Origin: Novosphingobium sp.
Lineage (GTDB): Bacteria > Pseudomonadota > Alphaproteobacteria > Sphingomonadales > Sphingomonadaceae
Direction of reading: 5' to 3'
NCBI GenBank assembly: GCA_024236235.1
Contig: JACKKV010000006.1
Coordinates: forward strand, 62,001 to 126,000
DNA length: 64,000 nucleotides
Of this stretch, positions 35,946 through 45,924 are shown one piece after another. Under the pieces are notes generated by a model that ran no database searches, was not told where the DNA came from, and saw only the letters and a program-made list of their open reading frames with translations. How positions within the stretch are numbered: the first letter of the stretch is position 1; each line of letters opens with the position of its first letter. Made by a program: the position numbers and the translations under genes.

Positions 35946-37165
35946 GCACGCTCGCCCTCGCGCTCAGCCCCGCACTTCGGGCAGACTTTCCGGGCCTGGT
36001 GACCGGCACAGGCCAGCCGTGGCATTATCTGGACAGCGGGGCGACCGCGCAGAAGCCACAGCAGGTGATTGATGCGGCGGCGCGCGCCATGGGCGCTGAT
36101 TATGCGACGGTCCATCGCGGCGTCTATGCGCGCTCGGCCGAAATGACGCTGGCGTTCGAGGCGGCGCGGCGGCGGGTGGCCAGCTTCATCGGCGGGGCCG
36201 AGGACGAGGTGGTCTTCACGCGCGGTGCGACCGAGGCGATCAACCTTGTCGCGCAAAGCTGGGGGCGGCAGAACCTCAAGGCGGGCGACCGTATCCTGCT
36301 GTCCGTGCTGGAACATCATTCCAACATCGTGCCCTGGCAGCTGCTGCGCGATCGGGTCGGGATCGAAATTGATGTCTGCCCGCTGACGGCGGACGGGCAG
36401 ATCGACCTTGATGCGGCGCAGGCGATGCTGACCCCCCGGCACCGGCTGGTGGCCTTTGCTCATGTGTCCAATGTGCTTGGCTCCGTCCTCGATGTGCGCC
36501 GCGCCGCAGAGATGGTGCATGGCGTGGGCGCGAAGCTCCTGATTGACGGCTGCCAGGCCGTGCCCCGCCTGCCGGTGGATGTGGCCACGCTGGATTGCGA
36601 TTTCTACGTCTTCTCGGCGCACAAGCTTTATGGGCCGACCGGGATCGGCGCGCTCTGGGCGCGGGCGGAGATTCTCGCCGGCATGCCGCCATGGCAGGGC
36701 GGCGGATCGATGATTGACCGGGTCACCTTTGCGCACACCACCTACGCCCCGCCGCCGCAACGCTTTGAGGCTGGCACGCCCGCCATTGTGGAAGCGATCG
36801 CGCTGCATGCCGCGATCGATTACGTCGCTGCCGTCGGGCTGGACGCGATTCACGCGCATGAAACGCGGCTGGTCGGGCGATTGCGCACGGAACTGCAGCG
36901 CATGAACGATATCAGTCTGTTCGGGCCGCAGGATTCGGCCGGAATCGTCAGTTTCGCGATGGACGGGGTTCATCCGCACGACCTTGGCACCATATTGGAT
37001 GAGGAAAATGTGGCGATCCGCGCGGGGCATCATTGTGCCCAGCCGCTGATGGATCATCTGGGTGTTGCCGCCACGGCGCGGGCCAGCTTTGGCCTGTACA
37101 GCGATGACAGCGATATCGACGCCCTGGTGCAGGGTATCGAACGCACGAGGAGGATTTTCGGATGA
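35942..37165 (+). CDS. sufS: cysteine desulfurase SufS (group II)
   Basis: SufS mobilises sulfur from cysteine for the SufBCD scaffold. The 407-aa PLP enzyme has the PLP Lys228 in FSAHKLYGPTGIG, HVSNVLGSVLDV, and active-site Cys365 in RAGHHCAQPLMDHLG, the group II hallmark. The GTG start overlaps the sufD stop. No SufE is seen nearby; its sulfur-transfer function may be carried elsewhere on the chromosome. Confidence 0.95.
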   Translation: MSTLALALSPALRADFPGLVTGTGQPWHYLDSGATAQKPQQVIDAAARAMGADYATVHRGVYARSAEMTLAFEAARRRVASFIGGAEDEVVFTRGATEAINLVAQSWGRQNLKAGDRILLSVLEHHSNIVPWQLLRDRVGIEIDVCPLTADGQIDLDAAQAMLTPRHRLVAFAHVSNVLGSVLDVRRAAEMVHGVGAKLLIDGCQAVPRLPVDVATLDCDFYVFSAHKLYGPTGIGALWARAEILAGMPPWQGGGSMIDRVTFAHTTYAPPPQRFEAGTPAIVEAIALHAAIDYVAAVGLDAIHAHETRLVGRLRTELQRMNDISLFGPQDSAGIVSFAMDGVHPHDLGTILDEENVAIRAGHHCAQPLMDHLGVAATARASFGLYSDDSDIDALVQGIERTRRIFG

Positions 37166-37668
37166 ACGAAGACCCGGCCAAGCCCTTTGCGGTGGAAGAA
37201 GTGTCGGCAGTGGCCGCGCCGCCGCGCGCGCGCGTGGATGATACGCCTGACACCTCGGGGGACGCCTCCGGCGAAACTGCGGCGGACAAGCTCGAACGCA
37301 AGAAGGATTATCTCGAAGGCTTCCTTCAGCAAAAGCCTGCCGCCGCATCGCCGGGGGAGCCGGGCGGTGACCTGTACGAAAGCGTCATTGCCGCCCTGCG
37401 CGAAATTTACGATCCGGAAATTCCGGTCAACATCTATGACCTTGGCCTGATCTATGCGGTCGAAGTCTCGGACGAGGCTGATGCGGTTGTCACCATGACC
37501 CTGACGACGCCACACTGCCCGGTCGCCGAAAGCATGCCGGGCGAGGTGGAACTGCGCGTCAGTTCCGTGCCTGGGATACGCGATGCCGAAGTCAATCTGG
37601 TCTGGGACCCGCCCTGGGACCCCGCGAAGATGAGTGACGAGGCCAGACTGGAACTGGGGATGCTGTGA
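37162..37668 (+). CDS. SUF-system DUF59/MIP18-type assembly protein (SufT-like)
   Basis: A 168-aa protein with a disordered Ala/Pro/Asp-rich N-terminal third and a DUF59 domain from about residue 70 (SVIAALREIYDPEIPVNIYDLGLIYAV ... TMTLTTPHCPVAESMPGEVE) with the conserved Cys in PHCP. Members mature Fe-S proteins. It overlaps sufS by 4 nt and sufA by about 1-4 nt in the same operon, which supports the SUF assignment. Confidence 0.9.
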   Translation: MNEDPAKPFAVEEVSAVAAPPRARVDDTPDTSGDASGETAADKLERKKDYLEGFLQQKPAAASPGEPGGDLYESVIAALREIYDPEIPVNIYDLGLIYAVEVSDEADAVVTMTLTTPHCPVAESMPGEVELRVSSVPGIRDAEVNLVWDPPWDPAKMSDEARLELGML

Positions 37669-38024
37669 TGGTTGAAATGCAACAGCGCGAGCGCCCGGCC
37701 GCCGTCATCCTGACGCAATCGGCCCAGCAGCGCGTGGCCGAGCTGATGGCGCGTGCGCCCGCGGATGCGATCGGGGTCAAGCTGTCGACGCCGCGCAGGG
37801 GTTGTTCGGGCCTTGCCTATTCGGTCGACTATGTCAGCGAAGCGAATGTGATGGACGAACGGATCGAGACGCCGGGCGGGACATTCTTCATTGACGGGGC
37901 CAGCGTGCTGTACCTGATCGGCAGCACGATGGACTGGGTGGAGGATGATTTTACCGCCGGTTTCGTGTTCCAGAACCCCAATGCCAAGGGTTCGTGCGGC
38001 TGCGGGGAAAGCTTTACCGTCTGA
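37668..38024 (+). CDS. sufA: A-type iron-sulfur carrier SufA
   Basis: A 118-aa HesB/IscA-family carrier with the three cluster ligands Cys46 in RRGCSGLAY and Cys110/Cys112 in GSCGCGES. The ATG at 37668 overlaps the preceding stop; a GTG at 37665 would add one residue. It closes the suf operon and converges on the next gene 13 bp away. ErpA at 14.8 kb is its stand-alone paralogue. Confidence 0.92.
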   Translation: MVEMQQRERPAAVILTQSAQQRVAELMARAPADAIGVKLSTPRRGCSGLAYSVDYVSEANVMDERIETPGGTFFIDGASVLYLIGSTMDWVEDDFTAGFVFQNPNAKGSCGCGESFTV

Positions 38025-38036
38025 GCGCGGGCCGCC

Positions 38037-38870
38037 TCAATGCCGGCTGGCAAGGAAGGCGACCAGCGTCTTTTCCAGCGGATCAAGGGTCTCATCGGCT
38101 TCGAGCAGGCCATAAAGGTCGCTTTCCGCGATTGCCATGCGCATCGCCCGATTCAGGAAATCGCCTATCGCCGCGCCGGTGTGCGTAAGGAAATCTTCCA
38201 GTTCGCCGCTGCGTTCGTCTGAGAGATTGTAGATACCGCCGAAGCCGAGCAGATATGCGGCTGTGCTATCGACGAACAGCGCTTCCCACGAAGGATCATT
38301 GTCTCCATGCAGCGTGGCGGCCTTGATGCGGAACAGCACTTCCACATCAGCCCGGCTGATCGCCGGGCCACCATGCGCGAACAGGATGCGGCGCAGCGAT
38401 TTCACTTCGCCAGCATTGATGGAGCCGGCAGGCGTATTGTTGTCGGGCCGGGTGCAACCGGAGCCCTGGATGACAGCCTGTTCGACTTCCTCCAGTGCCA
38501 GATTGCGCAGCCAGCCAGGGGCGGAATGCGCCCGTTCGAGTGCGCGCAGCAACACCTCCAGCTCGTCCCGTTCGGCTATGCGGCCATCGAACAGGATGCG
38601 GGCTTTCAGCCAGCGTGCCCGGGAATCGTCGATATGGCCCGCGCGCGTCCCTGCATCGACCAGATATTCAACCAGTGCTTCGGTAAAGAACACGCCCCAT
38701 TCCGGATCGCCGCCGCGCAGCTGATCATTGGCCAGGAACAGCGTATCCGCCTCCACCCGGGTGATCGGGGCGTCCGACCAGACTGAGCGGCGCAATTGTT
38801 CGATGGCGGACTTGCCGACCACCTGTTGCGCACCGTCAGCAGCCTCAACCTTGCGGAAATGCACTGACAT
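38037..38870 (-). CDS. conserved protein with internal duplication, unknown function
   Basis: A 277-aa soluble protein. Two similar segments are visible: ITRVEADTLFLANDQL ... DPEWGVFFTEALVEYLV in the N-terminal half and ISRADVEVLFRIKAATL ... DPSWEALFVDSTAAYLL in the C-terminal half, each about 40 residues, so the protein arose by duplication. The repeats have a helix-loop-helix feel with Asp/Asn-rich turns but are not canonical EF-hands. The start at 38870 (MSVHFRKVEAADG) is preferred over 38888. Function is unknown. Confidence 0.75.
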   Translation of the reverse strand: MSVHFRKVEAADGAQQVVGKSAIEQLRRSVWSDAPITRVEADTLFLANDQLRGGDPEWGVFFTEALVEYLVDAGTRAGHIDDSRARWLKARILFDGRIAERDELEVLLRALERAHSAPGWLRNLALEEVEQAVIQGSGCTRPDNNTPAGSINAGEVKSLRRILFAHGGPAISRADVEVLFRIKAATLHGDNDPSWEALFVDSTAAYLLGFGGIYNLSDERSGELEDFLTHTGAAIGDFLNRAMRMAIAESDLYGLLEADETLDPLEKTLVAFLASRH

Positions 38871-38958
38871 CCCGGAAATCTCCCCCACGATTGCAGATGC
38901 TTATGCGGAGTTTCCGTTAATGGGCCGTTACCCTCGATTGCCGACCCTGGATCGCCGC

Positions 38959-39411
38959 CTAGCGCTTCGCCAGCGCCGCAACGCAGGCCGCCCGGTCCAC
39001 GTCCAGCCCATCGCTTTCGCGCCGCGCGTCGACATAGGCGGCGGTCGGTTCCGCCCCCGGTCGCGAGGGATAAAGATAGACGTCCAGCACGCAGGCCTTG
39101 CCGGTGAACTGCAGTTTGCGGGCGTCGCCCTCGATCACGTCCAGCCTTGGTTCGCCCAACTGGCGCGCCAACCCGGCCGCATTATTGCCGATGATTGCTT
39201 CCAGCCCTGGCAAGTTCATGACTTTCGCCGCGCGGAAACCCTGTACGGGTCGTTGCGGGCTGGTCGGCGGGACGCGGGCGGCCCTGGTGCTTTGCACGCC
39301 CCCCTGACTGGCGGTCGGGCCTGCGCCGCAGGCGGCCAGCAGCGGCATCAGCGCCAGCGCCAGCGCCAGCCACTGCATCCGGGCGAGTGAGGAAAGGGAA
39401 GCCAGCGCCAT
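38959..39411 (-). CDS. putative lipoprotein
   Basis: A 150-aa protein with a lipoprotein signal: hydrophobic stretch ending in LLAAC (Cys28 from the first Met, Cys17 from an internal Met at 39378). The mature part has a Pro/Gln-rich linker, then a compact domain with two Cys (GKACVLDVYLYP and RAACVAAL) that could form a disulfide. Neither start has a clear ribosome binding site. Probably outer-membrane anchored; function unknown. Confidence 0.7.
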   Translation of the reverse strand: MALASLSSLARMQWLALALALMPLLAACGAGPTASQGGVQSTRAARVPPTSPQRPVQGFRAAKVMNLPGLEAIIGNNAAGLARQLGEPRLDVIEGDARKLQFTGKACVLDVYLYPSRPGAEPTAAYVDARRESDGLDVDRAACVAALAKR

Positions 39412-39538
39412 GTCTGGGGCGGCAAATGCGCTGCTGCTTGCGCCAAGTCAACGCCGGTCGCTTGGCGAGGCGGCTATGGCAGGCTAAGGCGCGGCCACCG
39501 CGCGACAAGCCGTCTCGCATCAAGCTGCAAGGACCACC

Positions 39539-40534
39539 ATGAGCCAACCCCGTTACGACGTTCTCGCCATCGGCAATGCGATTGTCGATGTCATGTCCCC
39601 TTGCGAGGATGAGCTGATCGAGGAACTGGGCCTGGCGCGTGGCGGGATGATGCTGGTCGATACCGAACGCGCGCATGAACTCTATGACGCAATGGGGCCC
39701 GCGCGCGAGATTTCGGGCGGGTCGGCGGCCAATACGCTGGCAGGCCTGTCCGCGCTTGGCCTGCAATGCGCCTTCATCGGCCAGGTGGCTGACGATCAGC
39801 TGGGCGAAGTGTTCGCGCATGACATTCACGCGGTGGGAATCGATTTCGACACTCCCGCCCGGCCTGGCCCGCCGTCCACCGCGCGCTGCCTGATTTTCGT
39901 GACGCCTGACGGCCAACGCACGATGAATACCTATCTCGGCGCCTCGCAGTTTCTCCCCGCCCAGGCGCTCGACGAACAGCTGATCGCCAGCGCCGCCGTG
40001 CTCTATCTCGAAGGCTATCTGTGGGATCCGGAAGAGCCGCGTGCGGCGATGCGCAAAGCGATCGCTGCTGCGCGTGCCGCCGGGCGCAAGGTGGCCTTCA
40101 CCCTGTCAGATGCTTTCGTGATCGAGCGGCACGGGGATGATTTTCGCGCCCTGATCGAAGCGGGGCAGATCGACATTCTCTTTGCCAACAAGGTGGAACT
40201 GGCCGCTCTGACCGGCAAGCCCGATTTTGACGCAGGGCTGGCCGCGCTGGCGCCCAAGGTGCCCGTTCTGGTCGTGACTCGCAGCGAAGACGGCGCGGTC
40301 GCTATCGCGCATGGCGAACGGCATGAAGTTGCGGCCGAAACGGTTAGCCATGTGGTGGACACCACCGGCGCGGGGGATCTCTTCGCCGCCGGTTTTCTGG
40401 CAGGCTATGCAAGGAAGGCGTCGATTCACCGCTGCCTGGCCATGGGCGCGGTCGCGGCGGCGGAGATTATCAGCCACTATGGCGCACGGCCCGAAGCCGA
40501 CCTTAAGGCGTTGATCGCGGAAAAGCTGGGTTAG
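39539..40534 (+). CDS. PfkB-family sugar/adenosine kinase
   Basis: A 331-aa ribokinase-fold kinase. It has the N-terminal [24 protein letters not shown], and the C-terminal PfkB signature [17 protein letters not shown] with the catalytic Asp. Sphingomonad homologues are usually annotated as adenosine kinases, but the substrate is not fixed by sequence. The 3' end overlaps convergent purD by 4 nt. Confidence 0.88.
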   Translation: MSQPRYDVLAIGNAIVDVMSPCEDELIEELGLARGGMMLVDTERAHELYDAMGPAREISGGSAANTLAGLSALGLQCAFIGQVADDQLGEVFAHDIHAVGIDFDTPARPGPPSTARCLIFVTPDGQRTMNTYLGASQFLPAQALDEQLIASAAVLYLEGYLWDPEEPRAAMRKAIAAARAAGRKVAFTLSDAFVIERHGDDFRALIEAGQIDILFANKVELAALTGKPDFDAGLAALAPKVPVLVVTRSEDGAVAIAHGERHEVAAETVSHVVDTTGAGDLFAAGFLAGYARKASIHRCLAMGAVAAAEIISHYGARPEADLKALIAEKLG

Positions 40535-41829
40535 GACTGGTCGCGTTCGCGCCCCACCTCCCGCCAGCCGATATCACGGCGGCAGAAGCCGGAAGGGAAA
40601 TCCACCGCGTCCACGGCGCGATAAGCAGCGGCCTGCGCCTCGGTCACATTGCGTCCGCGCGCGGTCACGTTCAGCACGCGACCACCGTTCGCTACCAGCG
40701 TGCCAGAGGCATCCAGCGCGGTTCCGGCGAGGAACACTCTGGCCCCGGTGGCTTCGGCGGTGTCCAGCCCATGGATCCGGCCGCCTTTTTCAGGCGTTTC
40801 GGGATAGCCCCTGGCCGCCATCACCACGGTCAGCGCGGTATCGCATGAAAATCGCGGCTGGGGCTGCGAAGCCAGCCGGTTCTCCGCGCAGGCCAGCAGT
40901 AATTCTCCGAGATCGCTCTCCAGCCGCATCATCAGCACCTGGCACTCAGGATCGCCGAAACGGCAATTGTATTCGATCAGTTTCGGCCCTGTCGCGGTCA
41001 GCATCAGTCCGGCATAGAGCACGCCGGAATAGGGCGTGCCTTCATTCGCCATGGTCCGCACGGTGGGGGCGATGATCCGTTCCAGCACTTCGCCTTCCAG
41101 CAGCGCGCTCAGCACCGGGGCGGGACTGTAGGCGCCCATGCCGCCGGTATTGGGGCCAGTATCGCCTTCGCCAACGCGCTTGTGATCCTGCGCGCTGCCA
41201 AACGGCATGATCGTGGCGCCGTCAGTCAGGGCGAAGAAGCTGGCCTCTTCCCCTTCCATGAACTCCTCGATCACCACTTCGGCCCCGGCACTGCCGAACC
41301 GGCCGCCGAACATGTCGATCAGCGCCGCTTCCGCTTCGGCCAGCGTTTCGGCGATCACCACGCCCTTGCCCGCCGCCAGCCCGTCAGCCTTCAGCACATA
41401 AGGCGAGGCAAAGCGGGCGAGTGCGGCCTGCGCCTCTTCCAGTGAACGGGTGCGGACATACCCTGCGGTGGGGATGCCGGCGCGTTCGCACAGATCCTTG
41501 GTATAGCCCTTGCTGCCTTCGAGTTGTGCCGCCGCCCGCGACGGGCCGAACACGGCGATCCCCTCTGCCCGCAGCGAATCCGCCAGCCCGTCAACCAGCG
41601 GGGCTTCGGGGCCGATCACCACCAGCCCGATGCGCTTGTCCGAGCAGAATTGCGCGACGGCGGCATGATCGGCAAGGTCAAGGCTGACCAGTTCGGCCAG
41701 TTGTGCGATGCCGGGATTGCCGGGGGTGGCATAGAGCTTGTCTTCCACAGCGGAGAGCAGGCGGGATTGCGAAAGTTTCCACGCCAGCGCATGTTCGCGC
41801 CCGCCCGATCCTGCCAAGAGGATATTCAT
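40531..41829 (-). CDS. purD: phosphoribosylamine-glycine ligase
   Basis: PurD makes glycinamide ribonucleotide in purine synthesis. The 432-aa ATP-grasp enzyme begins [19 protein letters not shown] and has [40 protein letters not shown] and the metal-site block [13 protein letters not shown]. The start at 41829 is supported by similarity; the further open frame to 41946 is antisense to xseA. The ATG overlaps the divergent xseA ATG by 2 nt. Confidence 0.95.
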   Translation of the reverse strand: MNILLAGSGGREHALAWKLSQSRLLSAVEDKLYATPGNPGIAQLAELVSLDLADHAAVAQFCSDKRIGLVVIGPEAPLVDGLADSLRAEGIAVFGPSRAAAQLEGSKGYTKDLCERAGIPTAGYVRTRSLEEAQAALARFASPYVLKADGLAAGKGVVIAETLAEAEAALIDMFGGRFGSAGAEVVIEEFMEGEEASFFALTDGATIMPFGSAQDHKRVGEGDTGPNTGGMGAYSPAPVLSALLEGEVLERIIAPTVRTMANEGTPYSGVLYAGLMLTATGPKLIEYNCRFGDPECQVLMMRLESDLGELLLACAENRLASQPQPRFSCDTALTVVMAARGYPETPEKGGRIHGLDTAEATGARVFLAGTALDASGTLVANGGRVLNVTARGRNVTEAQAAAYRAVDAVDFPSGFCRRDIGWREVGRERDQS

Positions 41830-43294
41830 GCCCGGTCCCTTCACTGACGATAATGATGCCGCTGGCGGGCTGGTAGCGAAGGGTGCGCCCGGCGACAACG
41901 CCGCACCGCTCTCGATCAGTGAAATTTCCGCGCTGCTCAAGCGCACGGTGGAGGACCGCTTCGGCTTTGTGCGCTTGCGCGGCGAACTTTCCGGTGTGAA
42001 ACGCGCGGCCTCGGGCCACCTCTATTGCAGCCTCAAGGATGACAAGGCGCGGATCGACGGGGTCATGTGGCGCGGCCAGGCTGATCGCCTGCCCTTTGCG
42101 CCGGAAGACGGGCTGGAAGTGATCGCCAGCGGCAAGCTGACGACTTACGCCGGGCGGTCGAGCTACCAGATCGTGATCGAACGGATGGAGATAGCCGGCG
42201 AAGGCGCCCTGCTCGCCCTGCTGGAGAAGACCCGGGCGCGACTGGCCGCCGAAGGGCTGTTTGCGGAGGAACGCAAGCGGCCCCTGCCATATCTGCCACG
42301 CGTGATCGGGGTGGTGACATCGCCCACCGGCGCGGTGATCCGCGATATTTTGCATCGCCTGGCCGATCGTTTCCCCAGCCATGTGCTGGTCTGGCCGGTG
42401 CTGGTCCAGGGCCAGGGCAGCGCCGAGCAGGTGGCGGCGGCGGTGCGCGGTTTTTCGGCGCTGGCGCCTGATGGTGTGGTGCCGCGTCCAGATCTGGTGA
42501 TCGTGGCGCGCGGCGGCGGCTCGATCGAGGATCTGTGGGGCTTCAATGAGGAGGAGGTGGTGCGCGCCATCGCCGAATCCACCATTCCGGTCATTTCAGC
42601 GGTCGGCCATGAAACGGATACGACACTGGCCGATTTCGCGGCGGACCGGCGCGCACCGACCCCCACGGCAGCCGCGGAAATGGCGGTTCCGGTGCGTGCC
42701 GATCTGCTGGCCCTGCTAAGCGAACTGGCCGCGCGCAAGCGCCGCGCCATCCTGCGCCCGGTATCGCTGGGTCGGGAACGACTGGAGGCGCGGGTGCGCC
42801 GCCTGCCGCGTGGCGAGGCCTTGCTGCAACCGCCCGCGCAGAAGCTGGACGAGCTTTCCGAACGGCTGCGGCGCGGGCTGGCAGACCGGGCGGCCCGCGC
42901 GAAGGACCGGTTGCAGGCCGATCCGGCCCGGCTGTCCATTGTGCTGCTGCAACTTCGGGTCCAACGCGCGCAGGACCGGCTGGATGCAGTGCGCATCGGC
43001 CCCGCCCTGGTCACTCAGCGAATCGCGACGGGCAAGGACCGGCTGGATGCGCTTGACCGGCTGCGGCGCCAGCTTGACCCGAGAGCGCCACTTGCCCGCG
43101 GTTATGTGCTGGTTGTCGCGCCTGACGGAACAATGGTCAAAAATCGCGCAACCGCTGCTGCACAACCCGCGCTTGCCCTTGAATTCAGTGATGGGCGGCT
43201 GGATGTGGTTCCGGTGGAGGGCGGCACAGCCCCCCGTCGTGCGCGCTCACGACGGGATGGGGGAGCACCGCGTCAGGATGATTTGTTTGGCTGA
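41828..43294 (+). CDS. xseA: exodeoxyribonuclease VII large subunit
   Basis: XseA is the catalytic subunit of the single-strand nuclease Exo VII. The 488-aa product has the N-terminal OB fold ([34 protein letters not shown]), the catalytic domain ([53 protein letters not shown]) and the coiled-coil C-terminal half. The ATG at 41828 overlaps purD's start codon on the other strand (shared CATG). An in-frame Met at 41738 would lie inside purD and is rejected. Confidence 0.94.
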   Translation: MPGPFTDDNDAAGGLVAKGAPGDNAAPLSISEISALLKRTVEDRFGFVRLRGELSGVKRAASGHLYCSLKDDKARIDGVMWRGQADRLPFAPEDGLEVIASGKLTTYAGRSSYQIVIERMEIAGEGALLALLEKTRARLAAEGLFAEERKRPLPYLPRVIGVVTSPTGAVIRDILHRLADRFPSHVLVWPVLVQGQGSAEQVAAAVRGFSALAPDGVVPRPDLVIVARGGGSIEDLWGFNEEEVVRAIAESTIPVISAVGHETDTTLADFAADRRAPTPTAAAEMAVPVRADLLALLSELAARKRRAILRPVSLGRERLEARVRRLPRGEALLQPPAQKLDELSERLRRGLADRAARAKDRLQADPARLSIVLLQLRVQRAQDRLDAVRIGPALVTQRIATGKDRLDALDRLRRQLDPRAPLARGYVLVVAPDGTMVKNRATAAAQPALALEFSDGRLDVVPVEGGTAPRRARSRRDGGAPRQDDLFG

Positions 43295-43318
43295 GGCTTC
43301 CCTGCTATTCCTTCGGCC

Positions 43319-43522
43319 ATGCTGATGTCTTCGCCTGATGCCGCCGCAATTCTCGAATATGGTCCCAACGGGTTTCGCGTGTTGCGACCCGGAAACCATG
43401 TAGTTTGCGCCGTGACCGGCCAGCCCGTTGCGCTGGAAGAACTGCGCTATTGGTGCGTGGTCCGTCAGGAAGCCTATGCCAGCCCGGAGATAGCGACCCG
43501 TCGCCTGATGGGGCAGGCGTGA
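43319..43522 (+). CDS. DUF2093 family protein
   Basis: A 67-aa protein matching the small DUF2093 family: ILEYGPNGFRVLRPGNHVVCAVTGQPVALEELRYWCVVRQEAYAS. The two Cys residues (about 29 and 46) might form a metal or redox site. It lies between xseA (24 bp upstream) and the M23 lipoprotein, whose start overlaps its stop (TGATG). Function is unknown. Confidence 0.85.
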   Translation: MLMSSPDAAAILEYGPNGFRVLRPGNHVVCAVTGQPVALEELRYWCVVRQEAYASPEIATRRLMGQA

Positions 43523-44439
43523 TGAAGCAGCACAGGGGCCGGTTGTGGCAACTTGCGGGCGCGGTGCTACTGGTGCTCGCCGGATGCAACATGCCGCGCG
43601 GCAATGAAGCCACGGCAGCAACGGTGGATACCGGCGGTGGCATCCCGCCGCGCCCGGATGAACCTGCGTCGTCCCCGGCCGGGCAGATCGACTTTGCCGG
43701 TGAACTGACTCAGGGCGGCTGGATCAAGGGGCGGGCCTCTGCCGATGTGGTGAAGGTCACGCTGGACGGGGTGGAACTTTCCCTGGCTGAGGATGGCGAA
43801 TTCTTCGCGGCTTTCGATCGCGATGCAGGGGCTGCCGCTACGCTGGTTGCGCTCGGGAGCAATGGTGAAGAAATTACGCGTGCGCTCTCCATCGCGCCGC
43901 GCGCATGGAACATCGAACATATCAACGCGGCCCGTCGGCCCGGCGGCGCGACCGAAGCCTTCATGAAGCTGCGTGAGCCCGAACTGGCCCGTATCAATGC
44001 CGCCCGGGCGATCGATTCGGGCAGTGACGGCTGGCGGCAGCGCTTCGTCTGGCCCGTTACCGGGCGAATTTCCGGCCGGTTTGGCTCGCAACGCATCTAT
44101 CGCGGCGAACCGGGCAGCTATCATTCCGGCATTGATATCACCACCGGCACCAGTGGCACGACCTTTGTCGCCCCGGCAGATGGCGTGGTCATCCTTGCGG
44201 CGCAGACCCCCTTCACGCTGGAGGGGCATTTGCTGATGATCGATCATGGCAATGGCCTGAACAGCGCCTTTCTCCATTGCTCGCAATTGCTGGTGAAGGA
44301 AGGGGACCGGGTGGCGCAGGGCCAGCCCATCGGGAAGATCGGCGCGACCGGGCGGGCCACCGGCCCGCATCTGCACTGGGGCATGAAGTGGCGCGATGCC
44401 CGGCTCGATCCGCTGCTTTTCACCGGCCCGATGAAATAG
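43522..44439 (+). CDS. M23-family peptidase (LytM domain) lipoprotein
   Basis: A 305-aa envelope protein. The signal sequence ends in a lipobox (LVLAGC, Cys18), so it is probably lipidated. The C-terminal third is a LytM/peptidase M23 domain with YHSGIDI (HxxxD), ADGVVILA, MIDHGNGL, and HLHWGMKW (HxH), so the zinc ligands are present and the domain is likely an active peptidoglycan endopeptidase. The ATG overlaps the DUF2093 stop. It may act in cell separation or wall growth. Confidence 0.9.
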   Translation: MKQHRGRLWQLAGAVLLVLAGCNMPRGNEATAATVDTGGGIPPRPDEPASSPAGQIDFAGELTQGGWIKGRASADVVKVTLDGVELSLAEDGEFFAAFDRDAGAAATLVALGSNGEEITRALSIAPRAWNIEHINAARRPGGATEAFMKLREPELARINAARAIDSGSDGWRQRFVWPVTGRISGRFGSQRIYRGEPGSYHSGIDITTGTSGTTFVAPADGVVILAAQTPFTLEGHLLMIDHGNGLNSAFLHCSQLLVKEGDRVAQGQPIGKIGATGRATGPHLHWGMKWRDARLDPLLFTGPMK

Positions 44440-44478
44440 GCTATCGAACGGCAGCCAGTTTCGACTAGCTATGTGGCC

Positions 44479-45486
44479 ATGCGCCGCGCCGCGATCCTTG
44501 CCCTTTGTGCGATATTGCTGGCGCTGAGCTGGTGGCGCAGCGCCCTGCCCTCGCAGAATCATGACGAGACGGTTCGTTTCACCGCGCTTGATGTAAGCGC
44601 AATGCCGCCCACACCAGGCTCGCAATTCGCGGTGGCCGGGGCATGGGTGCTGGCCAGTAATGGCGACGATTTTGGCGGATATTCGGCGCTGGAGGTGCTG
44701 CCGACCGGGCATTTCCTGGCGTTGAGCGATCGCGGCAGGCTGCTGATCTTCAGCGATCCGTCCCTCGGCTCACCGCTGGCGCGGATGGGCTGGTTTCTTG
44801 CCGCCGACACGCAGGACAAGCGCGCGGTGGATATAGAGGACAGCACGCTCGATCCCGCCCGGGGCATGTTGTGGGTGTCCTATGAACAGCGCAACGCCAT
44901 CGTCCGGGTTGGGGCGGATCGCACCGGTCCGCACACGGTGCGCCCTCCGGCGATGCGGGACTGGCCCGACAATCGCGGGCCCGAGGCGATGACCCGGCTT
45001 GCGGATGGCCGCTTCATTGTCCTGTCCGAATCGGGCCATGGCTGGTTTGATACGTCCGGGCCAGCCCTGCTGTTTCCGGACGATCCGGTGGAAGGTGCGG
45101 TACCGGTCAGCTTCAGTTTTCGCGCGCCGCGCTTTTTCCGGCCGACCGCGATGGCCGCATTGCCTGACGGGCGCGTGCTGATCCTTGTGCGGCGGCTGCT
45201 ATGGCCGGTTCCGGCGCGCTTCTCCGCCCGCCTGCTGATTGCCGATCCGCGCGACATCAGGCCCGGGCGGGTCTGGGAAGGCAGGGAAGTGGTGCGTTTT
45301 GCCGCACCTGTCCCGGTCGACAATTTCGAAGGCCTTGCCGTCCGGCGCGAGCCTGGGGGACAGAATTCGGTCTGGATCATTTCGGATGATAACAATGCGC
45401 TCAGCCAGCGGACCATCCTGCTCAGGCTGGACTGGCGGGGCGCAGCGCGCAAAAAAGGCGCGGAGGAGAACCCCGCGCCTCGATGA
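44479..45486 (+). CDS. esterase-like / phytase-like beta-propeller protein
   Basis: A 335-aa exported or membrane-anchored protein (hydrophobic N-terminus 1-20). The body matches the esterase-like activity of phytase family (PF13449 type): GGYSALEVLPTGHFLALSDRG, NRGPEAMTRLADGRFIVLSE, RFFRPTAMAALPDGRVLIL and VDNFEGLAVRREPGGQNSVWIISDDN, which repeat as propeller blades. Substrate is unknown. The final codons overlap the terminator of the convergent rpmB. A GTG at 44473 is an alternative start. Confidence 0.85.
   Translation: MRRAAILALCAILLALSWWRSALPSQNHDETVRFTALDVSAMPPTPGSQFAVAGAWVLASNGDDFGGYSALEVLPTGHFLALSDRGRLLIFSDPSLGSPLARMGWFLAADTQDKRAVDIEDSTLDPARGMLWVSYEQRNAIVRVGADRTGPHTVRPPAMRDWPDNRGPEAMTRLADGRFIVLSESGHGWFDTSGPALLFPDDPVEGAVPVSFSFRAPRFFRPTAMAALPDGRVLILVRRLLWPVPARFSARLLIADPRDIRPGRVWEGREVVRFAAPVPVDNFEGLAVRREPGGQNSVWIISDDNNALSQRTILLRLDWRGAARKKGAEENPAPR
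45451..45479 (-). terminator. rpmB intrinsic terminator embedded in the convergent gene
   Basis: On the minus strand the stem GGCGCGG / CCGCGCC is followed by six T residues. It lies 29 bp past the rpmB stop and wholly inside the last codons of the phytase-like gene, where it encodes part of the RKKGAEENPAPR tail. Confidence 0.85.
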
Positions 45487-45507
45487 TGCCTGGCCGAAGC
45501 CGGAAGT

Positions 45508-45795
45508 TCAGGCGGCTGCCTGTGCCTTTGCCAGTTCGCGCTTCACCTTGAGGGCGCGCGGGGACAGCTTCGAATCGGATGTCTTCAGCAGCCAGTTGTC
45601 GAGCCCGCCATTATGTTCCACCGAACGCAGGCCCTGCGTCGAAACGCGGAACTTGAAGCTGCGGTCCAGCTTTTCGCTCAACAGCGTGACATTCTGCAGA
45701 TTCGGCAGAAAGACGCGTTTGGTCTTGTTGTTGGCGTGGCTCACATTGTGGCCGATCTGGCGGCCCTTGCCGGTCAGTTCGCAGATGCGCGACAT
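45508..45795 (-). CDS. rpmB: 50S ribosomal protein L28
   Basis: L28 is a small 50S protein near the L1 side. The 95-aa product begins [33 protein letters not shown], the family signature, followed by [23 protein letters not shown]. It is longer than E. coli L28 by a C-terminal extension, usual in alphaproteobacteria. It diverges from tadA; its terminator lies in the neighbouring gene. Confidence 0.97.
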   Translation of the reverse strand: MSRICELTGKGRQIGHNVSHANNKTKRVFLPNLQNVTLLSEKLDRSFKFRVSTQGLRSVEHNGGLDNWLLKTSDSKLSPRALKVKRELAKAQAAA

Positions 45796-45924
45796 GGGAA
45801 ATCTCTCGTTTGAAAAGCGGTGGGGGTGACCCCGGAAAGCGGGGCGCATAGCGGCGCACGGACAAATCGTCAAGCGAACGCGCGCCATTGCGGCACGGCG
45901 CAATGCATATTAGCGCAGCAGGCG

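Noticed and set aside
35792..37348. 518-aa leftward ORF opposite sufS
   Set aside because: Antisense to sufS, whose PLP and Cys motifs are in the rightward frame.
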